Of a DNA stretch of 8,123 nt, positions 1-6,371 are shown in pieces. The DNA lies in contig DATKCF010000176.1 in the NCBI GenBank assembly GCA_035513345.1, positions 1 to 8,123 on the forward strand, in the 5' to 3' direction. Both the position numbers and the translations under genes were made by a program. The notes under the pieces were generated by a model, which was given only the letters and a program-made list of their open reading frames with translations, made no database searches and was not told the DNA's origin. This DNA is from DATKCF01 sp035513345 (GTDB lineage Bacteria > Gemmatimonadota > Gemmatimonadetes > Longimicrobiales > RSA9). Numbering within the stretch: the first letter of the stretch is position 1; the number at the start of each line of letters is the position of its first letter.

Positions 1-991
1 CGTCACTGCGATTGCCGACCCGGACCCGGCGGCCCTGCGTCGTGCGCAGGATCGGGTCCCTGACGCGCGCGCGGTTTCCGACTGGACGGAACTGATCGAA
101 GGCGACGATGTCGACGCTGTGCTCGTCGCGCTGCCAACTGCCATGCACGCCGAAGCCGCCGTCGCGGTGATGCGCGCCGGCCGACATGTGTACCTCGAGA
201 AGCCGGTTGCGACATCGCTGGACAGCGCTCGATCGGTGCAGGATGCAGCCCGCGACAACGATGTCATCGCCATGATCGGGTTCAATTACCGGTTCAATCG
301 ATTGTTCGCTCAGCTTCGCGCTATCGCAGGTGACGGCACGATCGGCCGGCTCATCGCGGTGCGCTCGTGCTTCTCGACATACGGGCAGAGCGGTGGCTGG
401 CGTTCCGATACCGGCGGGGGCGGCGGCGTCCTGCTCGATCTGGCGAGTCACCATGCCGACCTGATCCCGTACATCACCGGCAGGCGAGTGGTCGCCGTCG
501 GCGCCACCGTAGGCTCGGTTACCCACGAAGGCGACACTGCGGCCCTCACACTCGAACTCGAGGACGGCGTCATCGCACAATCGCTGTTCACGGCTGCGGG
601 GCCGGAACAGGACACGGTCGAGTTGATCGGCGAGTCAGGGTCTGCGACCGTGCGCCGGTACGAATCACTGGCCGTCGAGTTACGCGGCAGGAACGCGGCC
701 GGCGCCCGCCGCGACCAGCTCCGCAACGTGCTGCGTTCGGCGAGCGCCGTGCCATACCTGCGGGCGAAGCGTCGCGCACCCGGCAACGAACCGTCGTACC
801 TGGCCGCCTTGTACCGATTCGTCGAAAGCATTCGAACCGGCAGTGCCGCCTCACCCGGCATCGAGGATGGCATCGAAGCACTCGCCGTGATCGAAGCAGC
901 GGGATTGGCGGCAGCAGGCGGGATGGTCGTGCGGACGCACCGTCACGCAGCCACGGACTCGCGCAATAACGCACCGCTGCCCGCGCAATGA
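1..991 (+). CDS. Gfo/Idh/MocA-family NAD(P)-dependent oxidoreductase, 5'-truncated
   Basis: The reading frame is open from base 2, so 329 residues are visible. The initiator and the nucleotide-binding GxGxxG loop, probably some 25-35 residues, lie before the window. The visible part begins in the Rossmann fold (VTAIADPDP). It continues through the family signature YLEKP at residues 64-68, whose lysine (67) is the conserved substrate and cofactor lysine. MIGFNYRFN follows, then a glycine-rich stretch leading to LLDLASHHADL, where D146 and H150 match the usual catalytic-site Asp and His. Family members oxidise or reduce sugars, nucleotide sugars or inositols with NAD(P). Its stop overlaps the start of a glycosyltransferase (ATGA), so a role in making a modified sugar for a surface glycan is likely, but the substrate cannot be read from sequence. 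The valine codon GTG at 119 lies inside the Rossmann fold and is not the start. The family call is secure. Confidence 0.93.
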   Translation, partial: VTAIADPDPAALRRAQDRVPDARAVSDWTELIEGDDVDAVLVALPTAMHAEAAVAVMRAGRHVYLEKPVATSLDSARSVQDAARDNDVIAMIGFNYRFNRLFAQLRAIAGDGTIGRLIAVRSCFSTYGQSGGWRSDTGGGGGVLLDLASHHADLIPYITGRRVVAVGATVGSVTHEGDTAALTLELEDGVIAQSLFTAAGPEQDTVELIGESGSATVRRYESLAVELRGRNAAGARRDQLRNVLRSASAVPYLRAKRRAPGNEPSYLAALYRFVESIRTGSAASPGIEDGIEALAVIEAAGLAAAGGMVVRTHRHAATDSRNNAPLPAQ

Positions 992-1989
992 ACGAGAAAC
1001 GAATGAACACGTCCGATACGCCACAACTCTCCGTCATACTGATCTCGCGCGGTGACTATGCGGACATCAGGCGGACGGTCCGGCACTTCGCTCGCCAGAC
1101 CATCGCCGACGCGATCGAACTGGTGCTCGTCTCCATGCCCGGACCTGACGCGGCGCCCGATGAACGCGACATGGCCGCGTTCCATTCACACCGCGTCGTC
1201 CGCATCGATGCCATGCCTTCGACTGCCGCCGCCCGCGCGGCCGGTATCCTGAAAGCGAAGGCGCCGTACATCGCGTTCGGCGAGGAGCACTCGCATCCGG
1301 ATCCCGCCTGGGCAGAGACTCTGACACGTACCCTCGATGAAGGCTTTGTCGCGGTGGGACCCGGCATGCACAACGCGAATCCGGGGACCGCGCTGAGCTG
1401 GGCGAACCTGCTGCCGGAGTACGGCCTGTGGATGGCAAGAAAGCGCGACGACGACATCGATCACATCCCCGGCCACAACGGATCGTACCGGCGCGACATC
1501 CTGCTCGAGTACGGTGACCGGCTCGAGGAGATGCTCATCGCCGAGAGCGTGCTGCACTGGGACCAGCGCGCGAAGGGCAGACGCCTCTGCCTCCAGCCCG
1601 AAGCGCGCACGTACCACCTCAACATGTCGAGATGGCGGCCGACCATCGGCCTGCGGTTCCGGGGCGGTCGCGTGTTCGCGGCGAAACGCGCTGCTGCCTG
1701 GCCGGTTCTCAAGCGAATTGCATACGCGATCGGTTCACCGCTGATCCCGCTGGTCAGGTTCCGCCGCACGGTCGCGGATGTGCGGCGCATCGGCAAGGTC
1801 GAGCAGATCCCCCGTGGTACTCTGCTTGCGACGTTCGTGACCCTCACGCTCGAAAGCCTGGGTGAAGCGACCGGCTACGCCATCGGCAAGGGCAATGCAC
1901 TCGACATGCTCACGGAATTCGAGTTCGACCGCGCGACGTACCTGACCGCCGAAGATCGGGCCAGCCTCGCCGCCGAAGGAACCGCTTGA
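988..1989 (+). CDS. Family-2-like glycosyltransferase with non-canonical active-site motifs
   Basis: The protein has 333 residues and GT-A-like organisation. A first beta strand (QLSVILISRGDY, from residue 13) is followed by a helix resembling the family-2 N-terminus (RRTVRHFARQT). A second core strand ends ELVLVSMPG where family 2 normally has VVDDGS. IAFGEEHSHPDPAW (96-108) sits where the metal-binding DxD loop belongs, so the motif reads E99-E100-H101. GHNGSYRRDIL (162-172) matches the acceptor-side segment, and AES (185-187) replaces the usual ED of the catalytic base. A late hydrophobic segment (about 279-300) may associate with the membrane. The ATG at 988 overlaps the previous stop (ATGA) and has no clear ribosome-binding site. 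ATG at 1003 is an alternative with a weak GAG upstream, and both precede the conserved core. I recall related polysaccharide-locus enzymes with E-[ED]-H at this point, so this may be an active variant, not a dead copy. Donor and acceptor are unknown. Confidence 0.85.
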   Translation: MNEKRMNTSDTPQLSVILISRGDYADIRRTVRHFARQTIADAIELVLVSMPGPDAAPDERDMAAFHSHRVVRIDAMPSTAAARAAGILKAKAPYIAFGEEHSHPDPAWAETLTRTLDEGFVAVGPGMHNANPGTALSWANLLPEYGLWMARKRDDDIDHIPGHNGSYRRDILLEYGDRLEEMLIAESVLHWDQRAKGRRLCLQPEARTYHLNMSRWRPTIGLRFRGGRVFAAKRAAAWPVLKRIAYAIGSPLIPLVRFRRTVADVRRIGKVEQIPRGTLLATFVTLTLESLGEATGYAIGKGNALDMLTEFEFDRATYLTAEDRASLAAEGTA

Positions 1990-2957
1990 TGGGTCAGGAC
2001 ACCAGGCTGTCCGCCCGGCGAGCGCTATCGTTCAGCGTGGTCGTGCCGACACGCAACCGGCATACTCAGCTCGCCGAGTGCCTGGCATCGCTGGCCGCGC
2101 AGGACTATCCCGCCGACCGGTTCGAGGTCGTCGTCGTCGATGACGGCAGTGATCCGCCCATCAGCACTGTCGCGCGTTCCTTCGAACACCGGATTGCCGT
2201 GCGCGTCGTGAGACGCCAACACGACGGGCCGGGCGTAGCGCGCAATGCCGGCGTCGCTGCCGCGACCGGTGACTGCATCGCGTTCACCGATGACGACTGC
2301 ACAGTGTCCCAGGGCTGGTTGAGCGCCTACGCAAAAGCCCTGGCGGAACATCCTGACGCACTGCTGAGCGGGCCGATCGTGAACGGGCTCGATGACAATG
2401 TCTTCGCCAGAACCAGCCAGGTCCTCGTCGACTACCTCTACGGCTACTACAACCGGAACGCCGGACGGGCGACATTCCTGACCTCCAACAACCTGGCCGT
2501 ATCCCGCGCGAAGCTGCGTGAGGTCGGCGGCTTCGATCCCATCTTCGTCCGCGCCGCGGGCGAGGACCGCGAACTCAGCTCGCGCTGGGCGCACGTCGGA
2601 CGCCCCGCGTTCGTCGTGCCGGACGCCGTCGTCACACACAGGCATCACATGGGTCTCCAGGGGTTCCTGCGCCAGCACTTCGGCTACGGCCGCGGCGCAC
2701 TCTACTTCCACATCAAGGAAACCGAGCGAGGCAACACGAACGTCCGGATCGAGCCGCGCAGCTTCTACACCGACATGCTGCGCGCACCCAGAGCGCACGC
2801 CAACGGGCTCGCGGCCACCACAATGAGCGGCCTGCTCATCGTCAGCCAGGCCGCGAACACCGCCGGCTATTTCTGGGAGAAGCACATCGGCCGCAAACGG
2901 CGCGGTCCGGCATCCGGAATGGATGCGCCGCAGGGCCGCCACGATGGCGACGACTGA
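1989..2957 (+). CDS. Family 2 glycosyltransferase
   Basis: This 322-residue GT-A enzyme should transfer a sugar from a nucleotide-sugar donor, probably during assembly of a surface polysaccharide at the inner membrane. It has SVVVPTRNR (16-24), VVVVDDGS (47-54) with nucleotide-binding D51/D52, GPGVARNAG (80-88), the metal-binding FTDDD (99-103), TFLTSNNLAVSR (162-173) and the catalytic-base region GEDRELSSR (191-199). THRHH (216-220) and a moderately hydrophobic segment (about 274-297) follow, then a charged tail. ATG at 1989 is preferred over in-frame TTG at 1986 because GAAGGA at 1975-1980 lies eight bases upstream. The start shares its A with the previous stop (TGATG), implying coupled translation. 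The last codons (GAC GAC TGA) fall inside the first unit of a tandem repeat. Family is certain; donor and acceptor are unknown. Confidence 0.95.
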   Translation: MGQDTRLSARRALSFSVVVPTRNRHTQLAECLASLAAQDYPADRFEVVVVDDGSDPPISTVARSFEHRIAVRVVRRQHDGPGVARNAGVAAATGDCIAFTDDDCTVSQGWLSAYAKALAEHPDALLSGPIVNGLDDNVFARTSQVLVDYLYGYYNRNAGRATFLTSNNLAVSRAKLREVGGFDPIFVRAAGEDRELSSRWAHVGRPAFVVPDAVVTHRHHMGLQGFLRQHFGYGRGALYFHIKETERGNTNVRIEPRSFYTDMLRAPRAHANGLAATTMSGLLIVSQAANTAGYFWEKHIGRKRRGPASGMDAPQGRHDGDD

Positions 2958-3031
2958 ACGGGAACAGGCGCCGCCGCGTAATCCGCGACGACTGAACGGG
3001 AAACGGGCGCCGCCGCGTGATCCGCGACGAC
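2948..3031. repeat. Tandem 38/39-bp direct repeat spanning the glycosyltransferase stop codon
   Basis: Unit 1 is 2948-2985 (38 bp) and unit 2 is 2986-3024 (39 bp). They are identical in 36 of 39 aligned columns, with one single-base gap and two A/G differences. A third copy is cut off after its first seven bases (CGACGAC, 3025-3031). Each full unit begins CGACGACTGAACGGG, so the stop context of the upstream gene is present twice. The repeat contains the arms of a hairpin described separately. Confidence 0.85.
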
Positions 3032-3036
3032 GCCCG
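3004..3036 (-). terminator. Probable Rho-independent terminator of the FKBP gene (minus strand)
   Basis: Arms 3004-3017 and 3023-3036 can form a 14-bp stem around the five-base loop 3018-3022. On the plus strand two positions (3010/3030 and 3013/3027) would be C-A mismatches. On the minus strand the same positions are G-U wobbles, so the stem is unbroken only in RNA read from the minus strand. There it is followed by TTT (3003-3001). It lies 28 bases after the FKBP stop. The T-tract is short, which limits confidence. Confidence 0.6.
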
Positions 3037-3064
3037 CCAAGCCTCTCGACTGAGGTTCGATCCG

Positions 3065-3787
3065 CTATTCGCCTACGCCGATCAACTCGATTTCGAAGAT
3101 CAGCGTGGCGTTCGGCCCGATCATCGCGCCATTGCCCGCCGGCCCGTATCCGAGACTGCCGGGAATCACGAAGCGGTACTGACTGCCAACCGGCATGAGC
3201 TGGAGGGCTTCCGCGAAACCCGCGATCACGCCGCCGACCTGGAACGTAGTCGGCTCGCCACGCCCATACGAACTGTCGAACTCCGTGCCGTCGATCAGTG
3301 TGCCGCGGTAGTGAATCGTGACCTCGTCCTCCGGGGTCGGCTTCGGACCCTCGGCTTCCCGCATCACTTCGTACTGAAGCCCGGACTCCGTCACCATCAC
3401 ACCGTCCTTCGCGGCGTTCTCCGCCAGAAACGCCTCGCCAGCTTCCAGGTTGGCGGCGCTCTCCGCCTCCATCCTCGCCTGCTGCTCCTCGCCGATCGTC
3501 TGCTGAAACCGCATCATCACTTCCTGCAGCTCCGCCTGCGCGATCACCGGTTCGCGCTCCGACATCGCGTCCTGCATCCCGCGCAGGAACGCGTCCATGT
3601 CGACGTGATCCTCGATGTCAGCCAGTGATCCGCCGATCTGCAGGCCGATCGCGTAGCTCGCCTTCTGATCATCAGTGTCCAGCGCGGCATTCTGAGCGGC
3701 CTCGTAACCGCCACCCTGACAGGCGGCAATGAGTACCGCGGAAAACAGGAATGCGGCCTTCGCCGCCAGGTCGATCCGTGCGTTCAT
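3065..3787 (-). CDS. FKBP-type peptidyl-prolyl cis-trans isomerase lipoprotein (FkpA/Mip-like)
   Basis: This 240-residue envelope protein should isomerise X-Pro bonds and help fold exported proteins. The start at 3787 gives a lipoprotein signal peptide (MNAR, hydrophobic 11-22, lipobox LIAAC with Cys23), with AGGA nine bases upstream. An upstream in-frame ATG at 3850 would bury this signal, so I reject it. Residues 40-125 match the helical FKBP N-terminal dimerisation domain: KASYAIGLQIG, then a long Glu/Gln-rich helix. Residues 133-238 are the FKBP domain, with the ligand-pocket residues Y160, F170, D171, F182, V187, I188, Y214 and F231. The pocket-floor tryptophan usual in this family is F191 here (VIAGFAEAL), a mild change. 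Length and domain order match FkpA/Mip chaperones. It follows the membrane-protein gene by 143 bp and may have its own promoter. The family call is firm. Confidence 0.94.
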   Translation of the reverse strand: MNARIDLAAKAAFLFSAVLIAACQGGGYEAAQNAALDTDDQKASYAIGLQIGGSLADIEDHVDMDAFLRGMQDAMSEREPVIAQAELQEVMMRFQQTIGEEQQARMEAESAANLEAGEAFLAENAAKDGVMVTESGLQYEVMREAEGPKPTPEDEVTIHYRGTLIDGTEFDSSYGRGEPTTFQVGGVIAGFAEALQLMPVGSQYRFVIPGSLGYGPAGNGAMIGPNATLIFEIELIGVGE

Positions 3788-3820
3788 GCTCTCATATCCT
3801 GTGGAGACAAGGGAACTCTC

Positions 3821-3826
3821 AATATA
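3821..3826 (-). promoter_or_regulatory. Candidate -10 element for the FKBP gene
   Basis: The minus strand reads TATATT here, five of six matches to the sigma-70 -10 consensus, in an otherwise G+C-rich gap. It would place a transcription start near 3814, about 27 bases before the ATG. No convincing -35 hexamer sits 16-18 bp further upstream, so this is only a suggestion. Confidence 0.3.
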
Positions 3827-3930
3827 CCGAAGTTCGCGATGAGACGCCATTACCCCACCCCGCCTCGCCCGTGCCGCGGTCGACGGCTGTGGCCGGTCGA
3901 AGCCCCCGCCGATGACGTTCGGTAACGGAT

Positions 3931-5295
3931 TCAGGCGACGTCACTTCGCGGCGGCCCGTCGCTCCCGAACGGGTGCGGAGAGGACGGTGTCGCCGAAGCG
4001 TCGCCAAGCATGCGGATGCACGGCCGGATCAGGTAGAGGTTGCCGGCCAGCCGACCGGCAATGAACGCGGCAACGGCCGCGGTGGCACCGACCATTCCGA
4101 GCTTCCAGCCGAGCACGGGGAAGAGTATTGCGATACCGGCGACCTCGATCAACGTGGCCCACGTGAGCGGCCTGGTGCTGTGTCCGACGACGAGGATGCC
4201 GCGCTGGTACGAAAGCAGTACGGACATCAGCGGCAGCGGGATGAAGAGGATCGTGGGCGTGATCGCGAACCGGACCAGCTCGGGACTCAGGCCGGAAACG
4301 GTGCCGAACCAGAACGTGGAGAGGGGCGTGAGCGCCACGAGAGCGAGGCCGGCGGACGACACAATGCCGAGTATGACGGCGAATCGGCCCAGTGCGCGCG
4401 CGTGCTCGTGATACCGGCCCATCTTCGCGATCGCGACTTCCTGGTACGACAGTCCCATTGCCCGGAAGAGGAACCCGAGCGAGCTGACGACGGGGAAGAC
4501 GGCGAGTGATTCGACCGGCGATGGCGCGCGGCTCATGAAGAATGTGAGCAGAGGCTGTACCGCGAGCCCGATCATCGAGGTGAGCGCGAGCGGATAGTAG
4601 AATCTCAGGATACCGCCGAAACCGAGCGTTGCGGCGTTCGAACCGGCTGCTGGCGGGGCGGTCGCGAATCGCCGGATCGATGCCCGGGCCATCCATCGGC
4701 TGGCCACGGCTTCGGCCGACACGCCCGCGGTCAGTGCGGCGGCGCCGACGTACGCGCCCGGCAGCGAGAAGCCGAAGAACAGGCCGAACGCGGTCGCCGT
4801 CATCGCGCTCAGGCGAAGTACCGTGCCATACGCCACGAGACGCGGCCGGCCATCCCGTATCATAAGCCCCTGGTAGAAACGGCGGAACCCGATCGCGCCA
4901 GGCCACGGCAGCAGGATCCACAGCGCAATGTACGTGCGGTGCGCGACTTCCGCCGGCAACGCGATCATGTCGACTGCGATCACGTGGTAGATGGCGGGAA
5001 CCAGCAGCAGCATCATGGCTGCCGTGACCGCCGCGATCAGGACGTACGTGAACGCGCGCAACCTGCGGAAACTCGGGCCGTCCTCGATCAGCGCCGTCGC
5101 CGCACTCATCAGCATGATGACGGGCGCTTCGGCCAGCAGTGCGAACGCGTATGCGACGCCGTATGCTGCAAGGTTGAACACGGGATCCGCCAGCCGCGCG
5201 ATCACCGCGGCAAGGAACGGACCCTCGACCGCCATCATCAGCCATGTCGCGGCCAGCGGCAGCCAGAACAGAAATATCGATCGGCCTTGCGTCAT
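3931..5295 (-). CDS. MOP-superfamily membrane transporter, resembling the ANKH (progressive ankylosis) family
   Basis: The 454-residue protein has about twelve hydrophobic segments (roughly 7-34, 42-70, 81-105, 122-140, 152-176, 179-200, 227-252, 262-282, 303-325, 342-362, 379-397, 399-422) and a soluble Pro/Ser-rich tail, with no cleaved signal peptide. The two six-helix halves fit the MATE/MOP fold. Acidic residues lie inside helices 1 (E24, in AVEGPFLAA) and 2 (E56, in LAEAPVI). From memory of human ANKH, matching stretches include LAAYGVAYAF (42-51), ILRFYYPLAL (229-238) leading to FFMSR, and a C-terminal VLGWKLGMVGAT (394-405). ANKH is known as an exporter of pyrophosphate, ATP or citrate; whether that applies here is unknown. 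ATG 5295 has GGGG upstream and puts the helix near the N-terminus; ATG 5310 would add five residues but has no visible ribosome-binding site. Alternatives are a MATE-type efflux pump or lipid flippase. Confidence 0.85.
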   Translation of the reverse strand: MTQGRSIFLFWLPLAATWLMMAVEGPFLAAVIARLADPVFNLAAYGVAYAFALLAEAPVIMLMSAATALIEDGPSFRRLRAFTYVLIAAVTAAMMLLLVPAIYHVIAVDMIALPAEVAHRTYIALWILLPWPGAIGFRRFYQGLMIRDGRPRLVAYGTVLRLSAMTATAFGLFFGFSLPGAYVGAAALTAGVSAEAVASRWMARASIRRFATAPPAAGSNAATLGFGGILRFYYPLALTSMIGLAVQPLLTFFMSRAPSPVESLAVFPVVSSLGFLFRAMGLSYQEVAIAKMGRYHEHARALGRFAVILGIVSSAGLALVALTPLSTFWFGTVSGLSPELVRFAITPTILFIPLPLMSVLLSYQRGILVVGHSTRPLTWATLIEVAGIAILFPVLGWKLGMVGATAAVAAFIAGRLAGNLYLIRPCIRMLGDASATPSSPHPFGSDGPPRSDVA

Positions 5296-5315
5296 GCGCC
5301 CCGATGGCATCTAAT
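5287..5315 (+). promoter_or_regulatory. Candidate sigma-70-type promoter for the diheme cytochrome gene
   Basis: TTGCGT (5287-5292) and TCTAAT (5310-5315) are separated by exactly 17 bp. The -10 hexamer matches five of six consensus bases and the -35 three of six. The start would fall near 5322, giving a leader of about 37 bases. The element lies over the first codons of the divergent transporter gene, so the two transcripts may interfere. Confidence 0.4.
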
Positions 5316-5344
5316 GCACACGTCCGACCATCACCGACATGACA

Positions 5345-5350
5345 CGGAGG
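5345..5350 (+). promoter_or_regulatory. Ribosome-binding site that fixes the cytochrome start
   Basis: CGGAGG lies eight bases before ATG 5359. It decides the start of a frame that otherwise stays open far upstream through the antisense of the transporter gene. Confidence 0.8.
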
Positions 5351-5358
5351 CCGACGGA

Positions 5359-6255
5359 ATGAGGACGTTCCTCAAGTGGGCAGCGTACATCCTCGGTGCA
5401 ATTGTCGTGCTCCTGACCATCGCCGGCGTCGTCGCCTTCACCGTATCGAACGGCAAGCTGAACGCGACGCACGACGTGGCCGCGAACGCCATTCCGATAC
5501 CGTCCGACTCGGCCAGTCTCGACCGTGGCAGACACTTCAACACGATCATGGGGTGCACCGAGTGCCATGGTGAGGACTTCGGAGGCAGGATCCTGATCGA
5601 CGCGGCACCGTTTGTCGTCCTGTATTCGCCTAATCTCACCACGGGCGAGGGCGGCGCCGGGAACCGCTACGACGATGCCGGCTTCGCGCGTGCGATTCGC
5701 CATGGCATCGGCGACGACGACCGATCGCTCCTCATCATGCCGTCGCCAGAGTACAACCACCTCAGCGACGCCGATGTCGGCGCAATGATCGCATGGATCA
5801 GGCGAGCGCCGCCAGTCCACAACCTGACACCGGAACCCAGCTTCGGACCGATCGGCAGGCTCCTCGTTGCGACCGATCAGGCGCCCGGCCTGATCGTGGC
5901 AACCTCGATAGACCACGACGCGCCCCGCCCGCCAGCGCCGCCCGCCGGACCCACCGTCGAGTACGGCCAGTACCTCGCCCGAGTCTGCGCCGGTTGTCAC
6001 ACGCAGAACTATGCCGGAACAAGCACGGACGGGCCGGATGGGTCGCCGCCCGTCCTCAACATCACACCCGCGGGCCGGCTCGGACACTGGTCGAATGACG
6101 AGTTCCGTACCGCAATGCGCACCGGTGTTACGCCCAACGGCTACGCGCTCAAGGCGCAGTTCATGCCATGGCCCTTCATCGGACAGGCGACCGACGTCGA
6201 ACTTGATGCGATGTACCTCTACCTGCGTTCGCTGCCGTCGGCGTTCCCCGAATAG
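5359..6255 (+). CDS. Membrane-anchored diheme cytochrome c
   Basis: This 298-residue periplasmic electron carrier is held by one N-terminal helix (about 8-28). It has two class-I cytochrome c domains. Domain 1 binds heme through CTECH (66-70), and Met127 in LLIMPSPEYNHLSD is the likely sixth ligand. Domain 2 uses CAGCH (210-214), with Met269 in AQFMPWP as the likely ligand. A Pro-rich linker (187-198) joins them. NLTTGEGG (92-99), RAIRHGI (111-117) and the closing MYLYLRSLP (285-293) are typical of diheme cytochromes that pass electrons between a periplasmic dehydrogenase and the respiratory chain. No dehydrogenase or oxidase gene is adjacent, so the partner is unknown. The CGGAGG at 5345-5350 sets the start. 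The frame remains open upstream of 5359, but that extension is antisense to the transporter and lacks protein-like character. Confidence 0.95.
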   Translation: MRTFLKWAAYILGAIVVLLTIAGVVAFTVSNGKLNATHDVAANAIPIPSDSASLDRGRHFNTIMGCTECHGEDFGGRILIDAAPFVVLYSPNLTTGEGGAGNRYDDAGFARAIRHGIGDDDRSLLIMPSPEYNHLSDADVGAMIAWIRRAPPVHNLTPEPSFGPIGRLLVATDQAPGLIVATSIDHDAPRPPAPPAGPTVEYGQYLARVCAGCHTQNYAGTSTDGPDGSPPVLNITPAGRLGHWSNDEFRTAMRTGVTPNGYALKAQFMPWPFIGQATDVELDAMYLYLRSLPSAFPE

Positions 6256-6285
6256 CCGGACCCGAAGAAACACCGACACTGGCGT

Positions 6286-6313
6286 TTGACACGGACCGCC
6301 ACCCCGCCATACC
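6286..6313 (+). promoter_or_regulatory. Candidate promoter for the SnoaL-like lipoprotein gene
   Basis: A perfect TTGACA (6286-6291) lies 80 bases before the lipoprotein ATG. The best -10 after a 16-bp spacer is CATACC (6308-6313), only three of six matches. A perfect -35 in the 116-bp gap between two plus-strand genes is suggestive, but the weak -10 makes this uncertain. Confidence 0.35.
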
Positions 6314-6339
6314 GTCAAGGCTTCCCGGCGACGTTTTTT
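6313..6339 (+). terminator. Possible weak intrinsic terminator after the cytochrome gene
   Basis: Arms CGTC (6313-6316) and GACG (6330-6333) flank a smaller GG-CTTC-CC hairpin and are followed at once by six T residues (6334-6339), the longest T run I noticed in the window. The stem is short and interrupted, so termination would be weak. The T run could instead be part of the leader of the next gene. Confidence 0.25.
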
Positions 6340-6360
6340 GCTCTCCAACGACACCCCTAC

Positions 6361-6366
6361 CGGAGG
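6361..6366 (+). promoter_or_regulatory. Ribosome-binding site for the SnoaL-like lipoprotein
   Basis: CGGAGG lies five bases before ATG 6372. It selects that ATG over the in-frame GTG at 6366, which overlaps the ribosome-binding site itself. Confidence 0.75.
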
Positions 6367-6371
6367 TGAGT

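Noticed and set aside
2025..2942. A 305-residue minus-strand open frame opposite the second glycosyltransferase
   Set aside because: The plus-strand protein has every family-2 motif. The antisense translation is acidic, Val/Ala/Gly-rich and featureless.
3788..3850. An N-terminal extension of the FKBP protein by 21 residues
   Set aside because: It would place the lipoprotein signal peptide inside the protein. The ATG at 3787 has a ribosome-binding site and gives a standard signal.
3870..3900. An imperfect hairpin in the gap after the transporter stop
   Set aside because: The stem is short and bulged and no T-tract follows on either strand, so I do not call a terminator.
3941..5245. A 434-residue frame on the same strand as the transporter but in another frame
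   Set aside because: It is Arg-rich with no membrane segments, whereas the overlapping frame encodes a coherent twelve-helix protein.
4939..5358. An in-frame upstream extension of the cytochrome gene
   Set aside because: It is Arg/His/Gln-rich, lies antisense to the transporter gene, and a strong ribosome-binding site with a membrane anchor fixes the start at 5359.
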